A stretch of DNA of 64,000 nucleotides from Comamonas sp. lk (GTDB lineage: Bacteria; Pseudomonadota; Gammaproteobacteria; Burkholderiales; Burkholderiaceae_C), in the NCBI GenBank assembly GCA_945925985.1, contig CAMELV010000010.1, positions 1-64,000 on the forward strand, in the 5' to 3' direction. Shown here one piece after another: positions 10,157 through 20,149 of the stretch. The position numbers and the translations under genes are program-made. Numbering within the stretch: the first letter of the stretch is position 1; each line of letters starts with the position of its first letter. Below the pieces are notes generated by a model. The model ran no database searches. It was not told the origin of the DNA and saw nothing but the letters and a program-made list of their open reading frames with translations.

Positions 10157-10194
10157 TCAGCCATCCGAACCTGATTCGGATGGCTGAGTTTTTT
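10157..10194 (+). terminator. Strong intrinsic terminator between dctP-like and dctQ-like genes
   Basis: TCAGCCATCCGAA (10157-10169) - CCTGA - TTCGGATGGCTGA (10175-10187): 13-bp perfect stem, then G and T6. Confidence 0.85.
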
Positions 10195-10208
10195 AGTGAG
10201 AGCGCTTC

Positions 10209-10835
10209 ATGCAAAAATTATTACTGGCTGTTGATAAGCTCAGTACGGTGATCGGGCAAGCCTTTTCATGGCTGATCGTCGTACTGACGCTGCTCATCAC
10301 CTGGGAAGTGTTCTCACGCTACGCGCTGGACAACCCGCACCCCTGGGCCTTTGACGTGATGAGCATGCTGTACGGCTCGGTGTTCATGATGGCGGGTGCT
10401 TACACGTTGTCCAAAAATGGGCATGTCCGGGGCGATGTGCTGTACGGGTTTTTTCCGCCGCGACTGCAAGCCGGTCTGGACTTGGCCTTGTACATCCTGT
10501 TCTTTATTCCGGGGGTTGTGGCGATGGCTTGGGCCGGTTATAACTTTGCCGCTGAGTCCTGGGCCATCAATGAGCACTCCAATATCACGGCTAACGGCCC
10601 GCCGGTCTACCCTTTTAAAACCATCATCCCGATTGCCGGCACCATTTTGTTGGCACAGGGCCTGGTGGAGATCGTGCGCTGCATTGTTTGCCTGCAGCAG
10701 GGTGCCTGGCCGTCTCGGGGGCAGGACGTCGAGGAAGTCGACGTTGAGAAGCTGAAAGAAATGGTGCACGTCAAAGACGAAGATATTGCCCAACTGGGTG
10801 CGCTACAGCCAGCCTCTTCGGGGAATCGAAAATGA
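10209..10835 (+). CDS. TRAP transporter small permease (DctQ family)
   Basis: 208 aa with ~4 TM; adjacent to DctP and DctM. Confidence 0.88.
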   Translation: MQKLLLAVDKLSTVIGQAFSWLIVVLTLLITWEVFSRYALDNPHPWAFDVMSMLYGSVFMMAGAYTLSKNGHVRGDVLYGFFPPRLQAGLDLALYILFFIPGVVAMAWAGYNFAAESWAINEHSNITANGPPVYPFKTIIPIAGTILLAQGLVEIVRCIVCLQQGAWPSRGQDVEEVDVEKLKEMVHVKDEDIAQLGALQPASSGNRK

Positions 10836-12808
10836 GAAAAGAAGTCTGGTTTGGCCTTTCCATCATGGCCGCCGTGGTTCTGGCCGCCTTTGTGCTGCTG
10901 CCGGCACCTTCTCAAATGACCAACGGCCACCTTGGCCTTTTGATGCTGGCGCTGGTGGTGGTGGCCATCATGCTTGGTTTCCCCACTGCCTTCACTTTGA
11001 TGGGCATGGGCATGGTCTTCGCCTGGATTGCCTACCGCAGTCAAAACCCGGGTTTGGCGGTGCAGCAAACCCTGGACTTGATGGTGCAGCGCACTTATTC
11101 GGTGATGTCCAACGATGTCCTGATCTCGATCCCCCTGTTCGTCTTCATGGGCTATCTGATCGAGCGTGCCAACCTGATTGAGAAGCTGTTCAAGAGCATG
11201 CACCTCGCCACGGCTCGCGTGCCGGGTTCGCTGGCGGTGGCCACCATCATCACCTGCGCCATTTTTGCCACGGCCACCGGTATCGTGGGCGCGGTGGTGA
11301 CGCTGATGGGCTTGCTGGCTCTGCCGGCCATGCTGCGGGCGGGCTACAGCGTGCAGCTGTCGGCGGGCGCCATCACGGCGGGTGGTTGTCTGGGCATCCT
11401 GATTCCGCCGTCGGTGATGTTGATCGTGTATGGCGCCACCGCTGGCGTGTCGGTGGTCAAGCTTTACGCCGGGGCGTTTTTCCCAGGCATCATGCTGGCT
11501 TCCCTGTACGTGGTGTATGTGGTGGTGGTCGCCAAGCTCAAACCCCATCTGGCGCCGCCGATGTCGGCTGAAGACCGTCGCGTGCCACTGCCCGAATTTG
11601 CCCAGATCGTGTCAAGCAGTGTGAGCGAAAGGGTGCTCCCGGGCCTGATTGGCGCCATCAAAGGCAAACGCAACAGCGCGGTACCGCTGCGCAGCCTGCT
11701 CAGTCACCTGGGCATTGCGGTGTTGCCGGCGCTGGCGGTGGCCCTGATCATGGGCACCGTCTATTTCAAGGTGACTGCGCCTTTGGTGGAAGAAGCCTCT
11801 GAAGGTGTGGTGGCGATGGGTGCTGCTGCTACCGGCGTGCCCGAGGAGGAGGAAAAAAGTGTTAGCGGACTGGCAGAGCCTGAGGAAGATGGAGGCCTGA
11901 AGCCGCCCCCCGGCGCTGCCGACACGAAGGCCGAGGCGGCCTCTGAGCCGGTCGCTGCGACCAACCCGGCAACGCCAGCTGAACCTCCCAAGGCAGCGGT
12001 AGCCGAGCCTGCATCCAAGGCGGTTGCCGAGCCCTCAGCCGTGCCGCAGCGACTGCCTCCGCCGGTGAGTTTCTGGGTCGCTTTGGCCAGTTGCGCCGTG
12101 GCACTCGCCATTTTTTATGCCTACTTCAGCTTCGCACGGCTTGAGATATTCAAGATGCTGCTCGGCTCGTTCTTCCCGCTGGCAGTGATGATTCTGGCGG
12201 TGTTGGGCACCATCGTATTCGGTCTTGCGACGCCCACTGAAGCAGCGGCCATGGGCTCCATGGGCGGCTTGCTGCTGGCAGCGGCCTACCGGCGGCTCAA
12301 TATGACGGTGATGAGGGAGTCGGTCTACCTGACCGCCAAGACCAGCGCCATGGTGTGCTGGCTGTTTGTGGGCTCCAGCATTTTCTCTGCCGCGTTTGCG
12401 CTGCTGGGCGGTCAGGAGCTGATCAACCAGTGGGTGCTGTCGCTCAACATGACGCCAGTGCAGTTCATGATTTTGGCCCAGGTGGTGATTTTCTTATTGG
12501 GCTGGCCACTGGAGTGGACCGAGATCATCGTGATCTTCATGCCCATCTTCATCCCCCTGCTGCCGCACTTTGGCATTGATCCGCTGTTTTTTGGGTTGCT
12601 GGTGGCACTGAACCTGCAAACTGCGTTCTTGAGCCCGCCGGTGGCGATGGCAGCCTTCTACTTGAAGGGGGTGAGTCCGCCGCACGTGACCCTGAACCAG
12701 ATCTTTGCCGGTATGTTGCCCTTCATGGCTATTCAGGTCCTGGCCATTTTTCTGTTGTACCAGTTCCCGGCCATTGGCCTGTGGTTGCCGCAAATGCTCT
12801 ACAAATGA
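10832..12808 (+). CDS. TRAP transporter large permease (DctM family) with long Pro/Ala/Glu-rich insertion
   Basis: ATGA overlap with dctQ; GILIPPSVMLIVYG, FGLATPTEAAAMGSMGGLL; 658 aa versus ~430 aa for a canonical DctM. Confidence 0.88.
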   Translation: MRKEVWFGLSIMAAVVLAAFVLLPAPSQMTNGHLGLLMLALVVVAIMLGFPTAFTLMGMGMVFAWIAYRSQNPGLAVQQTLDLMVQRTYSVMSNDVLISIPLFVFMGYLIERANLIEKLFKSMHLATARVPGSLAVATIITCAIFATATGIVGAVVTLMGLLALPAMLRAGYSVQLSAGAITAGGCLGILIPPSVMLIVYGATAGVSVVKLYAGAFFPGIMLASLYVVYVVVVAKLKPHLAPPMSAEDRRVPLPEFAQIVSSSVSERVLPGLIGAIKGKRNSAVPLRSLLSHLGIAVLPALAVALIMGTVYFKVTAPLVEEASEGVVAMGAAATGVPEEEEKSVSGLAEPEEDGGLKPPPGAADTKAEAASEPVAATNPATPAEPPKAAVAEPASKAVAEPSAVPQRLPPPVSFWVALASCAVALAIFYAYFSFARLEIFKMLLGSFFPLAVMILAVLGTIVFGLATPTEAAAMGSMGGLLLAAAYRRLNMTVMRESVYLTAKTSAMVCWLFVGSSIFSAAFALLGGQELINQWVLSLNMTPVQFMILAQVVIFLLGWPLEWTEIIVIFMPIFIPLLPHFGIDPLFFGLLVALNLQTAFLSPPVAMAAFYLKGVSPPHVTLNQIFAGMLPFMAIQVLAIFLLYQFPAIGLWLPQMLYK

Positions 12809-12825
12809 GGCGGAAAAGGCGATAC

Positions 12826-12851
12826 CATTGACGTTTACGTCAACGTCAATG
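12826..12851. promoter_or_regulatory. 26-bp near-perfect palindrome, probable operator upstream of icmF
   Basis: CATTGACGTTTACGTCAACGTCAATG; self-complementary at 24 of 26 positions; lies 47 nt upstream of the icmF ATG. Resembles LiuR (MerR family)-type TTKACGTNNACGTMAA sites. Confidence 0.65.
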
Positions 12852-12897
12852 TGTGCCGCTGCGATATCGCTGAGCAGCGGCCCGATGGAGCCCTGCC

Positions 12898-15800
12898 ATG
12901 ACCGACCTGTCTGCCGAATATAAAGCCCTGGCCAATTACCGGCCCACGCACAAAGTGCGCTTCGTGACCGCTGCCAGCCTGTTCGACGGCCATGACGCGG
13001 CCATCAATATCATGCGCCGCATCCTGCAGGGCATGGGCGCCGAGGTGATCCACTTGGGACACAACCGCAGTGTGGACGAGGTGGTGACAGCCGCACTGCA
13101 AGAGGACGCACAGGGCATCGCCATCAGCTCTTACCAGGGCGGCCACGTGGAGTACTTCAAGTACATGGTGGACCTGCTGCGGGCGCGCGGTGGCGCCCAT
13201 ATTCAGGTGTTTGGTGGCGGTGGCGGGGTGATTGTGCCGCCGGAGATTCGCGAGTTGCAAGCCTACGGCGTGGCCCGCATTTTCAGCCCGGAAGACGGTC
13301 AGCGCATGGGCCTGGCCGGCATGATTGGCGAGATGGTGATGCGCTGCGACCAAGACCTGACGCCGCACGCCCCCACTGAATTGACGGCGCTTCAAGGCCA
13401 CGGCGAGATGGCCTGGCGGTCACTGGCGCAGTGGATTACTGCTGTCGAAAATGAGCAGGCAAATCCGGCTCTAGCCTCGGAGATACGGGCCTTGGCTGCT
13501 ACAAAAAAGATACCTGTGGTGGGCATCACCGGTACCGGTGGCGCTGGCAAGTCCAGCCTGACCGATGAGCTGATTCGTCGGCTGCGCCTGGACCAGGATG
13601 ACCGTTTGCGTGTGGCGGTGATCAGCATTGACCCCAGCCGCCGCAAAAGCGGTGGCGCCCTGCTGGGCGACCGTATTCGCATGAACGCAATGGCGCCGTG
13701 GGCCGGCGGCCCACGCGTGTTTATGCGCAGCCTGGCCACGCGTGACTTTGGCTCCGAGATCAGCGCAGCGCTGCCCGACGTGATTGCGGCTTGCAAGGTG
13801 GCCGGTTTTGATCTGGTGGTGGTGGAGACGTCTGGCATTGGCCAGGGCGACGCGGCGATCGTGCCCCATGTGGATGTGCCGCTGTATGTGATGACGCCCG
13901 AGTTTGGCGCGGCCAGCCAGCTGGAAAAGATTGACATGCTCGACTTTGCAGAATTTGTGGCCATCAACAAGTTTGACCGCAAAGGCTCGCTTGATGCCCT
14001 GCGCGATGTGGCCAAGCAGGTGCAGCGCAACAAAGAGGCCTGGACCACACCCTTGACCGACATGCCGGTGTTTGGCACCATGGCGGCCCGCTTCAATGAT
14101 GACGGCGTGACCGCGCTGTACCAGGCGCTGCTGCAACGTCTGGCTGCGCTGGGCCTGCCGGTGCAGCCCTCGCGCTTGCCGCAGGTGGCGGTGCGCCACA
14201 GCACCAACCAGACGCCGGTGGTGCCCGCAGCGCGCACCCGCTACCTGGCCGAGATCAGCGACACCGTGCGTGGCTACAAGGTCCGTGGGCGCAGCCAGGC
14301 CCGGCTGGCGCGTGAAATCCAGCAGTTGCGCGAATCAGCCCGCATGCTCAGGGAAGCGGATGCCACCAAGACCCGCGCCGCGGAGGCCGTGCTGGACCTG
14401 GCCAGCCAACGTGACGCGCACCTGGGTGCCGCTGAGCGCAAGCTGCTGGCACAGTGGCCGGCGATGCAGGCCGCCTATGCCGGCGACGAGTTCGTGGTGA
14501 CAATCCGCGATAAGGAAATCCGCACCGCGCTCACCACCAAGTCGCTCAGCGGTACCACCATCCGCAAGGTGGCGCTGCCGCAGTACGAGGACCACGGTGA
14601 AATTCTGAAGTGGCTGATGCTGGACAACGTGCCCGGCAGCTACCCCTACACCGCCGGCACCTTTGCCTTCAAGCGTGAGGGCGAGGACCCGACCCGTATG
14701 TTTGCCGGAGAGGGCGACGCCTTTCGCACCAACACCCGCTTCAAGCTGCTGAGCGCAGGCATGGCGGCCAAGCGCCTGTCCACCGCGTTTGACTCGGTCA
14801 CGCTGTATGGCAACGACCCCGACCCGCGGCCAGACATTTACGGCAAGGTGGGTAACTCGGGCGTATCCATCGCCACGCTGGACGACATGAAGGTGCTGTA
14901 CAGCGGGTTCGATCTGTGCAGCCCCTCCACCAGCGTCAGCATGACCATCAACGGCCCGGCGCCCAGCATTTTGGCAATGTTCATGAACACGGCGATTGAC
15001 CAGAACATTGACAAGTTCAGGGCTGACAATGGCCGCGAGCCGACCGAGACTGAGCTGGCCAACATCCGCGAATGGGTGCAAGAAAACGTGCGTGGCACGG
15101 TGCAGGCCGACATTCTTAAAGAAGACCAGGGCCAGAACACCTGCATTTTCAGCACCGAGTTCAGCCTGAAGGTGATGGGCGACATTGCCCAGTACTTTGT
15201 GCACAACCGGGTGCGCAACTTTTACTCGGTGTCGATCAGCGGATACCACATTGCCGAGGCCGGTGCCAACCCGATCAGCCAGCTGGCCTTCACCCTCAGC
15301 AATGGCTTTACCTTTGTCGAGGCCTATCTGGCGCGCGGCATGCACATTGATGACTTCGCACCCAATTTGAGCTTTTTCTTCAGCAACGGCATGGACCCCG
15401 AGTACACCGTGATGGGCCGGGTGGCCCGGCGCATCTGGGCGGTTGCCATGAAAGAAAAATACGGCGCCAACGAGCGCAGCCAGAAGCTCAAGTACCACAT
15501 CCAGACCAGCGGCCGCAGCCTGCATGCGCAGGAGATCCAGTTCAATGACATCCGCACCACGCTGCAGGCGCTGATCGCCATCTACGACAACTGCAACAGC
15601 CTGCACACCAATGCCTTTGACGAGGCCATCACGACGCCTACCGAAGACTCGGTGCGCCGGGCGATGGCGATCCAGCTCATCATCAACCGCGAATGGGGCT
15701 TGGCCAAGAACGAGAACCCGTCGCAGGGTGCCTTCATCATCGAAGAGCTGACTGAGCTGCTTGAAGAGGCGGTCTTGACCGAGTTTGAACGCATCGCCGA

Positions 15801-16191
15801 GCGTGGCGGCGTGCTGGGCGCCATGGAAACTGGCTATCAGCGGGGCAGGATTCAGGACGAGTCCATGCACTACGAGATGCTCAAACACACCGGCGAGCTG
15901 CCCATCATTGGCGTCAACACCTTCCGCAACCCGCACGGTGACGCCGTGCTGGACAAGCTTGAACTCGCCCGCTCGACTGACGAAGAAAAGCAGAACCAGC
16001 TCACGCGCCTGGCCGACTTTCATGCCCTGCACGCCAGTGAGGCGCCGGCTATGCTGCATCGCCTGCAGCAGGCGGTGATCGAGAACCAAAATGTGTTTGA
16101 AGTGCTGATGGACGCGGTGCGAGTCTGCTCGCTGGGGCAGATCACCAATGCCTTGTTTGAGGTGGGCGGGCAATACCGACGTAACATGTAA
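12898..16191 (+). CDS. icmF: Fused isobutyryl-CoA mutase (B12-binding + MeaI-like GTPase + mutase)
   Basis: 1097 aa; [24 protein letters not shown]12 domain, [18 protein letters not shown]-loop, mutase domain, C-terminal [12 protein letters not shown]. Confidence 0.95.
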   Translation: MTDLSAEYKALANYRPTHKVRFVTAASLFDGHDAAINIMRRILQGMGAEVIHLGHNRSVDEVVTAALQEDAQGIAISSYQGGHVEYFKYMVDLLRARGGAHIQVFGGGGGVIVPPEIRELQAYGVARIFSPEDGQRMGLAGMIGEMVMRCDQDLTPHAPTELTALQGHGEMAWRSLAQWITAVENEQANPALASEIRALAATKKIPVVGITGTGGAGKSSLTDELIRRLRLDQDDRLRVAVISIDPSRRKSGGALLGDRIRMNAMAPWAGGPRVFMRSLATRDFGSEISAALPDVIAACKVAGFDLVVVETSGIGQGDAAIVPHVDVPLYVMTPEFGAASQLEKIDMLDFAEFVAINKFDRKGSLDALRDVAKQVQRNKEAWTTPLTDMPVFGTMAARFNDDGVTALYQALLQRLAALGLPVQPSRLPQVAVRHSTNQTPVVPAARTRYLAEISDTVRGYKVRGRSQARLAREIQQLRESARMLREADATKTRAAEAVLDLASQRDAHLGAAERKLLAQWPAMQAAYAGDEFVVTIRDKEIRTALTTKSLSGTTIRKVALPQYEDHGEILKWLMLDNVPGSYPYTAGTFAFKREGEDPTRMFAGEGDAFRTNTRFKLLSAGMAAKRLSTAFDSVTLYGNDPDPRPDIYGKVGNSGVSIATLDDMKVLYSGFDLCSPSTSVSMTINGPAPSILAMFMNTAIDQNIDKFRADNGREPTETELANIREWVQENVRGTVQADILKEDQGQNTCIFSTEFSLKVMGDIAQYFVHNRVRNFYSVSISGYHIAEAGANPISQLAFTLSNGFTFVEAYLARGMHIDDFAPNLSFFFSNGMDPEYTVMGRVARRIWAVAMKEKYGANERSQKLKYHIQTSGRSLHAQEIQFNDIRTTLQALIAIYDNCNSLHTNAFDEAITTPTEDSVRRAMAIQLIINREWGLAKNENPSQGAFIIEELTELLEEAVLTEFERIAERGGVLGAMETGYQRGRIQDESMHYEMLKHTGELPIIGVNTFRNPHGDAVLDKLELARSTDEEKQNQLTRLADFHALHASEAPAMLHRLQQAVIENQNVFEVLMDAVRVCSLGQITNALFEVGGQYRRNM
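13461..13512 (+). repeat. Repeat-like segment inside icmF linker (in frame)
   Basis: AAATCCGGCTCTAGCCTCGGAGATACGGGCCTTGGCTGCTACAAAAAAGATA resembles the reverse complement of the 20057-20117 copy (AAAATCGGGCTCCAGCCCTTATG...) and of the 55631-55682 copy. Confidence 0.4.
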
Positions 16192-16220
16192 AGTCTGCAA
16201 CCCCGCGAATCTGGGCCCGT

Positions 16221-17057
16221 TTGGACACCATTTACATCATTGCTGCCTTGTGCAGCGCACTGCTCCACGCCACATGGAACGCAGGCGTCAAGTCCACCGG
16301 GCAGCATGCGGCGGTGATGACCGGTCAAATGCAGGTGGCGGCCTTGGTCGGCCTGCCGGTGCTGTTTTTTGTTGGCATGCCCAATTTGGCGTCACTGGGC
16401 TGGATCGCCGCCTCGGCCCTGTTTAACGTGCTGGGCCTGAGGGCCATCTTGCGTGCCTACGACCATGGTGAGTTCGGGCTGGTTTACCCCATGTCGCGTG
16501 CCATCATGATCATGCTGGTAGTGCCACTGTCTACCCTGCTGGCGCAGGAGCAGCTTCCTATGGGCGTCATGCTGGGCATCGGGCTCATCGTCACAGCGCT
16601 GACCATGCTGGCCCTGGGCGCGCGGCACGGCAACGATTTCTCCCGCCACGTCTTGATTTGGACCGGCGTGGGCGGGGTCTTGAGTGCCTGTACCGTGCTG
16701 ATTGACGCCCATGGCATTCGGCAGTCCGGCTCGCCGTTTGCCTACGGCTGCATCGTCGCGATTGTCAACGCAGCCAACATGACATGGCAGCAGCGTCGGG
16801 TGCCTAGCCTGTTTGCCACGATCCGTCAGCACGCTGGCGTCACCCTGTGGTCGGGGGCGCTGTCGATGGCGTCATACCTGCTCATTGTCTGGGTGTTCAG
16901 CAAGGCGCCGATTGCGGGTGCAGCGGCCTTGCGCGATACCAGCTCGGTGTTTGCGGTGCTGATCGCCATGGTCTTCATGAAAGAGGCGATTAACCGGGCT
17001 AAGCTGTTGGCGGTGGCCCTCGCCATCGCCGCCATTCCCTTGATGCGCCTGACCTGA
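16221..17057 (+). CDS. EamA/DMT family transporter
   Basis: 278 aa, ~10 hydrophobic helices, two EamA-like halves. Confidence 0.85.
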   Translation: MDTIYIIAALCSALLHATWNAGVKSTGQHAAVMTGQMQVAALVGLPVLFFVGMPNLASLGWIAASALFNVLGLRAILRAYDHGEFGLVYPMSRAIMIMLVVPLSTLLAQEQLPMGVMLGIGLIVTALTMLALGARHGNDFSRHVLIWTGVGGVLSACTVLIDAHGIRQSGSPFAYGCIVAIVNAANMTWQQRRVPSLFATIRQHAGVTLWSGALSMASYLLIVWVFSKAPIAGAAALRDTSSVFAVLIAMVFMKEAINRAKLLAVALAIAAIPLMRLT

Positions 17058-17086
17058 CGGGCTGCGCCACCAGCTCGGGCGGAGCT

Positions 17087-17254
17087 TTAGCCGCCCTGGT
17101 GCGGACGCTTGCCGGGGTTCTTTTTGTTGTTGGTGGCGGTGCCACGCTCTAGGCTGCGCTTTTGGCCGCGCGGTGCGGTGAAGCACACGCCCTTGGGTGG
17201 CACAGGCCGGGGGGTGGCCAGGCGGTCGGCTTCAGTACGGAATTCTTTGGGCAT
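17087..17254 (-). CDS. Small basic hypothetical protein (55 aa)
   Basis: ATG at 17254 preceded by CTGGAGTGAGCGTC (SD); MPKEFRTEADRLATPRPVPPKGVCFTAPRGQKRSLERGTATNNKKNPGKRPHQGG. Confidence 0.5.
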   Translation of the reverse strand: MPKEFRTEADRLATPRPVPPKGVCFTAPRGQKRSLERGTATNNKKNPGKRPHQGG

Positions 17255-17389
17255 GACGCTCACTCCAGATATTTGTGGCAAAAACCGGATTATCCCTGCT
17301 TCCGACGCCTGATCGGCAGCTGCCGCCCAGGTGACTGTCAACTCGGTGTCTCGTCGCTTAAGCTGATGTTTCAACAAGGGGCTTTTTTC

Positions 17390-18154
17390 ATGAACAATTT
17401 GTTTTCATTGCAGGGCCGCACCGCCCTGATCACCGGCGGCTCGCGGGGTATCGGCCGAATGATTGCCGCTGGTTTTCTGGCCCAGGGCGCACGGGTCTAC
17501 ATCTCGGCGCGCAAGGCTTCCGTCTGCGACCAGACCGCCGCAGAGCTGGGTGAGTTGGGCCACTGTGTCTCGCTGCCTGCCGATGTCTCCAGCGTCGCCG
17601 GCGCAAAAGCACTGGCCGTGGCCTATGCAGCCCATGAGCCGCTACTCGACATCCTGGTCAATAACGCCGGCGCGGCCTGGGGCGCGCCGTTTGACGACTT
17701 TCCTGAAAGTGGCTGGGATAAGGTGGTGGACCTGAACCTGAAGGCGCCGTTTTTTCTGACGCAGGCGCTGGCGGGCCATTTGCGCCTGGCTGGCCAACAG
17801 CGGGTGGCCAAGGTCATCAATATCGCCTCCATCGATGGCCTGTCGGTCAACCCGCAGGAAACCTATTCTTATGCAGGCAGCAAGGCGGGCCTGGTGCACC
17901 TGACGCGCCGCATGGCCTTGCGCCTGATTCAAGACAATATCGCTGTGACCGCGATTGCCCCGGGGGCCTTTGCCTCCGAGATGAACCGCGACGCGCGTGA
18001 CCGGGCTGACGAGGTGTCGGCCCACATTCCGGCGGGCCGCATCGGGGTGGACGAGGATATGGCCGGCGCGGCGATTTACTTGGCTTCGCGCGCCGGCGAC
18101 TACGTGGTGGGCGAAACCCTGGTGGTCGACGGCGGCGTCACACTCAAGCGCTGA
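17390..18154 (+). CDS. SDR family oxidoreductase
   Basis: MNNLFSLQGRTALITGGSRGIGRMIA; NNAGAAWG; YSYAGSKAGLVHL; ORF-track start 17162 is an upstream extension. Confidence 0.9.
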   Translation: MNNLFSLQGRTALITGGSRGIGRMIAAGFLAQGARVYISARKASVCDQTAAELGELGHCVSLPADVSSVAGAKALAVAYAAHEPLLDILVNNAGAAWGAPFDDFPESGWDKVVDLNLKAPFFLTQALAGHLRLAGQQRVAKVINIASIDGLSVNPQETYSYAGSKAGLVHLTRRMALRLIQDNIAVTAIAPGAFASEMNRDARDRADEVSAHIPAGRIGVDEDMAGAAIYLASRAGDYVVGETLVVDGGVTLKR

Positions 18155-18168
18155 TTGCGGGCCCCGCC

Positions 18169-18188
18169 GGGCGCCATAGATGGCGCCC
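18169..18188. terminator. Possible bidirectional hairpin between convergent genes (no T-tract)
   Basis: GGGCGCCAT AG ATGGCGCCC perfect inverted repeat between convergent CDS ends at 18154 and 18198. Confidence 0.45.
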
Positions 18189-18197
18189 GAAATAGAC

Positions 18198-18431
18198 TTA
18201 GTTCAACAGTTCGCTGCCCAGAGCGTCAAACTCTTCGGCGTCGATGGCGGCGTCATAGGCCGCACGGCTGTCAATGGCCTGTTGGGTATAGGGGATCAGT
18301 GGTTTGTCCAGTGGGCGCAGCTTGTGGCGACGCAGGCGGCGCAGTTGTTCTGAACGCTCCATGGTTTGCAGGACCAATTCCGGCTCCATCATCAGGCTGA
18401 ACGGGTTCAAGGCAATCTCGGTGGTTTTCAT
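18198..18431 (-). CDS. Conserved-looking small hypothetical protein (77 aa)
   Basis: ATG with upstream AGGAG-like context; MKTTEIALNPFSLMMEPELVLQTMERSEQLRRLRRHKLRPLDKP... Confidence 0.65.
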   Translation of the reverse strand: MKTTEIALNPFSLMMEPELVLQTMERSEQLRRLRRHKLRPLDKPLIPYTQQAIDSRAAYDAAIDAEEFDALGSELLN

Positions 18432-18583
18432 CAGGCTTCTCCGGTAAGTTCAAGGCGCTTTTGCGCTTGGGTGAACTTTAGCCCCGGAGTTCGCCAACTG
18501 AAGTCAGCAGTTGGCTGTATCGGTTGTCAGAATTTCCCTTACAACCGAGGTGACGACGCGGCGCCAACAACGACGCGAACCCA

Positions 18584-20026
<1,443 letters not shown>

Positions 20027-20056
20027 GGCAGTAGGTCGGTCCCGATCTGACTCGGG

Positions 20057-20117
20057 AAATGCTATAAATTATATAGCTTAAACCCTATATTACATAAGGG
20101 CTGGAGCCCGATTTTGC
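20057..20117. repeat. Copy of dispersed Comamonadaceae-type repeat, between gshA and dbpA
   Basis: GCTATA-AATTA-TATAGC (20061-20077) followed by ACATAAGGGCTGGAGCCCGATTTTG; see the other copies. Confidence 0.6.
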
Positions 20118-20149
20118 TTAAAATTAGGGTGGGTGTCGGTTACCGATTG

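Noticed and set aside
10607-11548. 313-aa His/Gln-rich minus-strand ORF antisense to TRAP permeases
   Set aside because: Composition is what hydrophobic-helix codons read as on the opposite strand; similar shadows at 27906-28904 and 26885-27613.
14335-16200. 621-aa minus-strand ORF antisense to icmF
   Set aside because: Covers a strongly conserved icmF; His/Val/Gly-rich composition typical of antisense frames in high-GC codon-biased genes; no recognisable domain.
17162-17389. N-terminal extension of the SDR ORF
   Set aside because: SDR domain begins at MNNLFSLQGRTALITGG (17390); extension overlaps a plausible small ORF on the other strand.
18155-18197. GGGCGCCATAGATGGCGCCC as a confident intrinsic terminator
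   Set aside because: No T-tract on either side; retained only as a possible hairpin.
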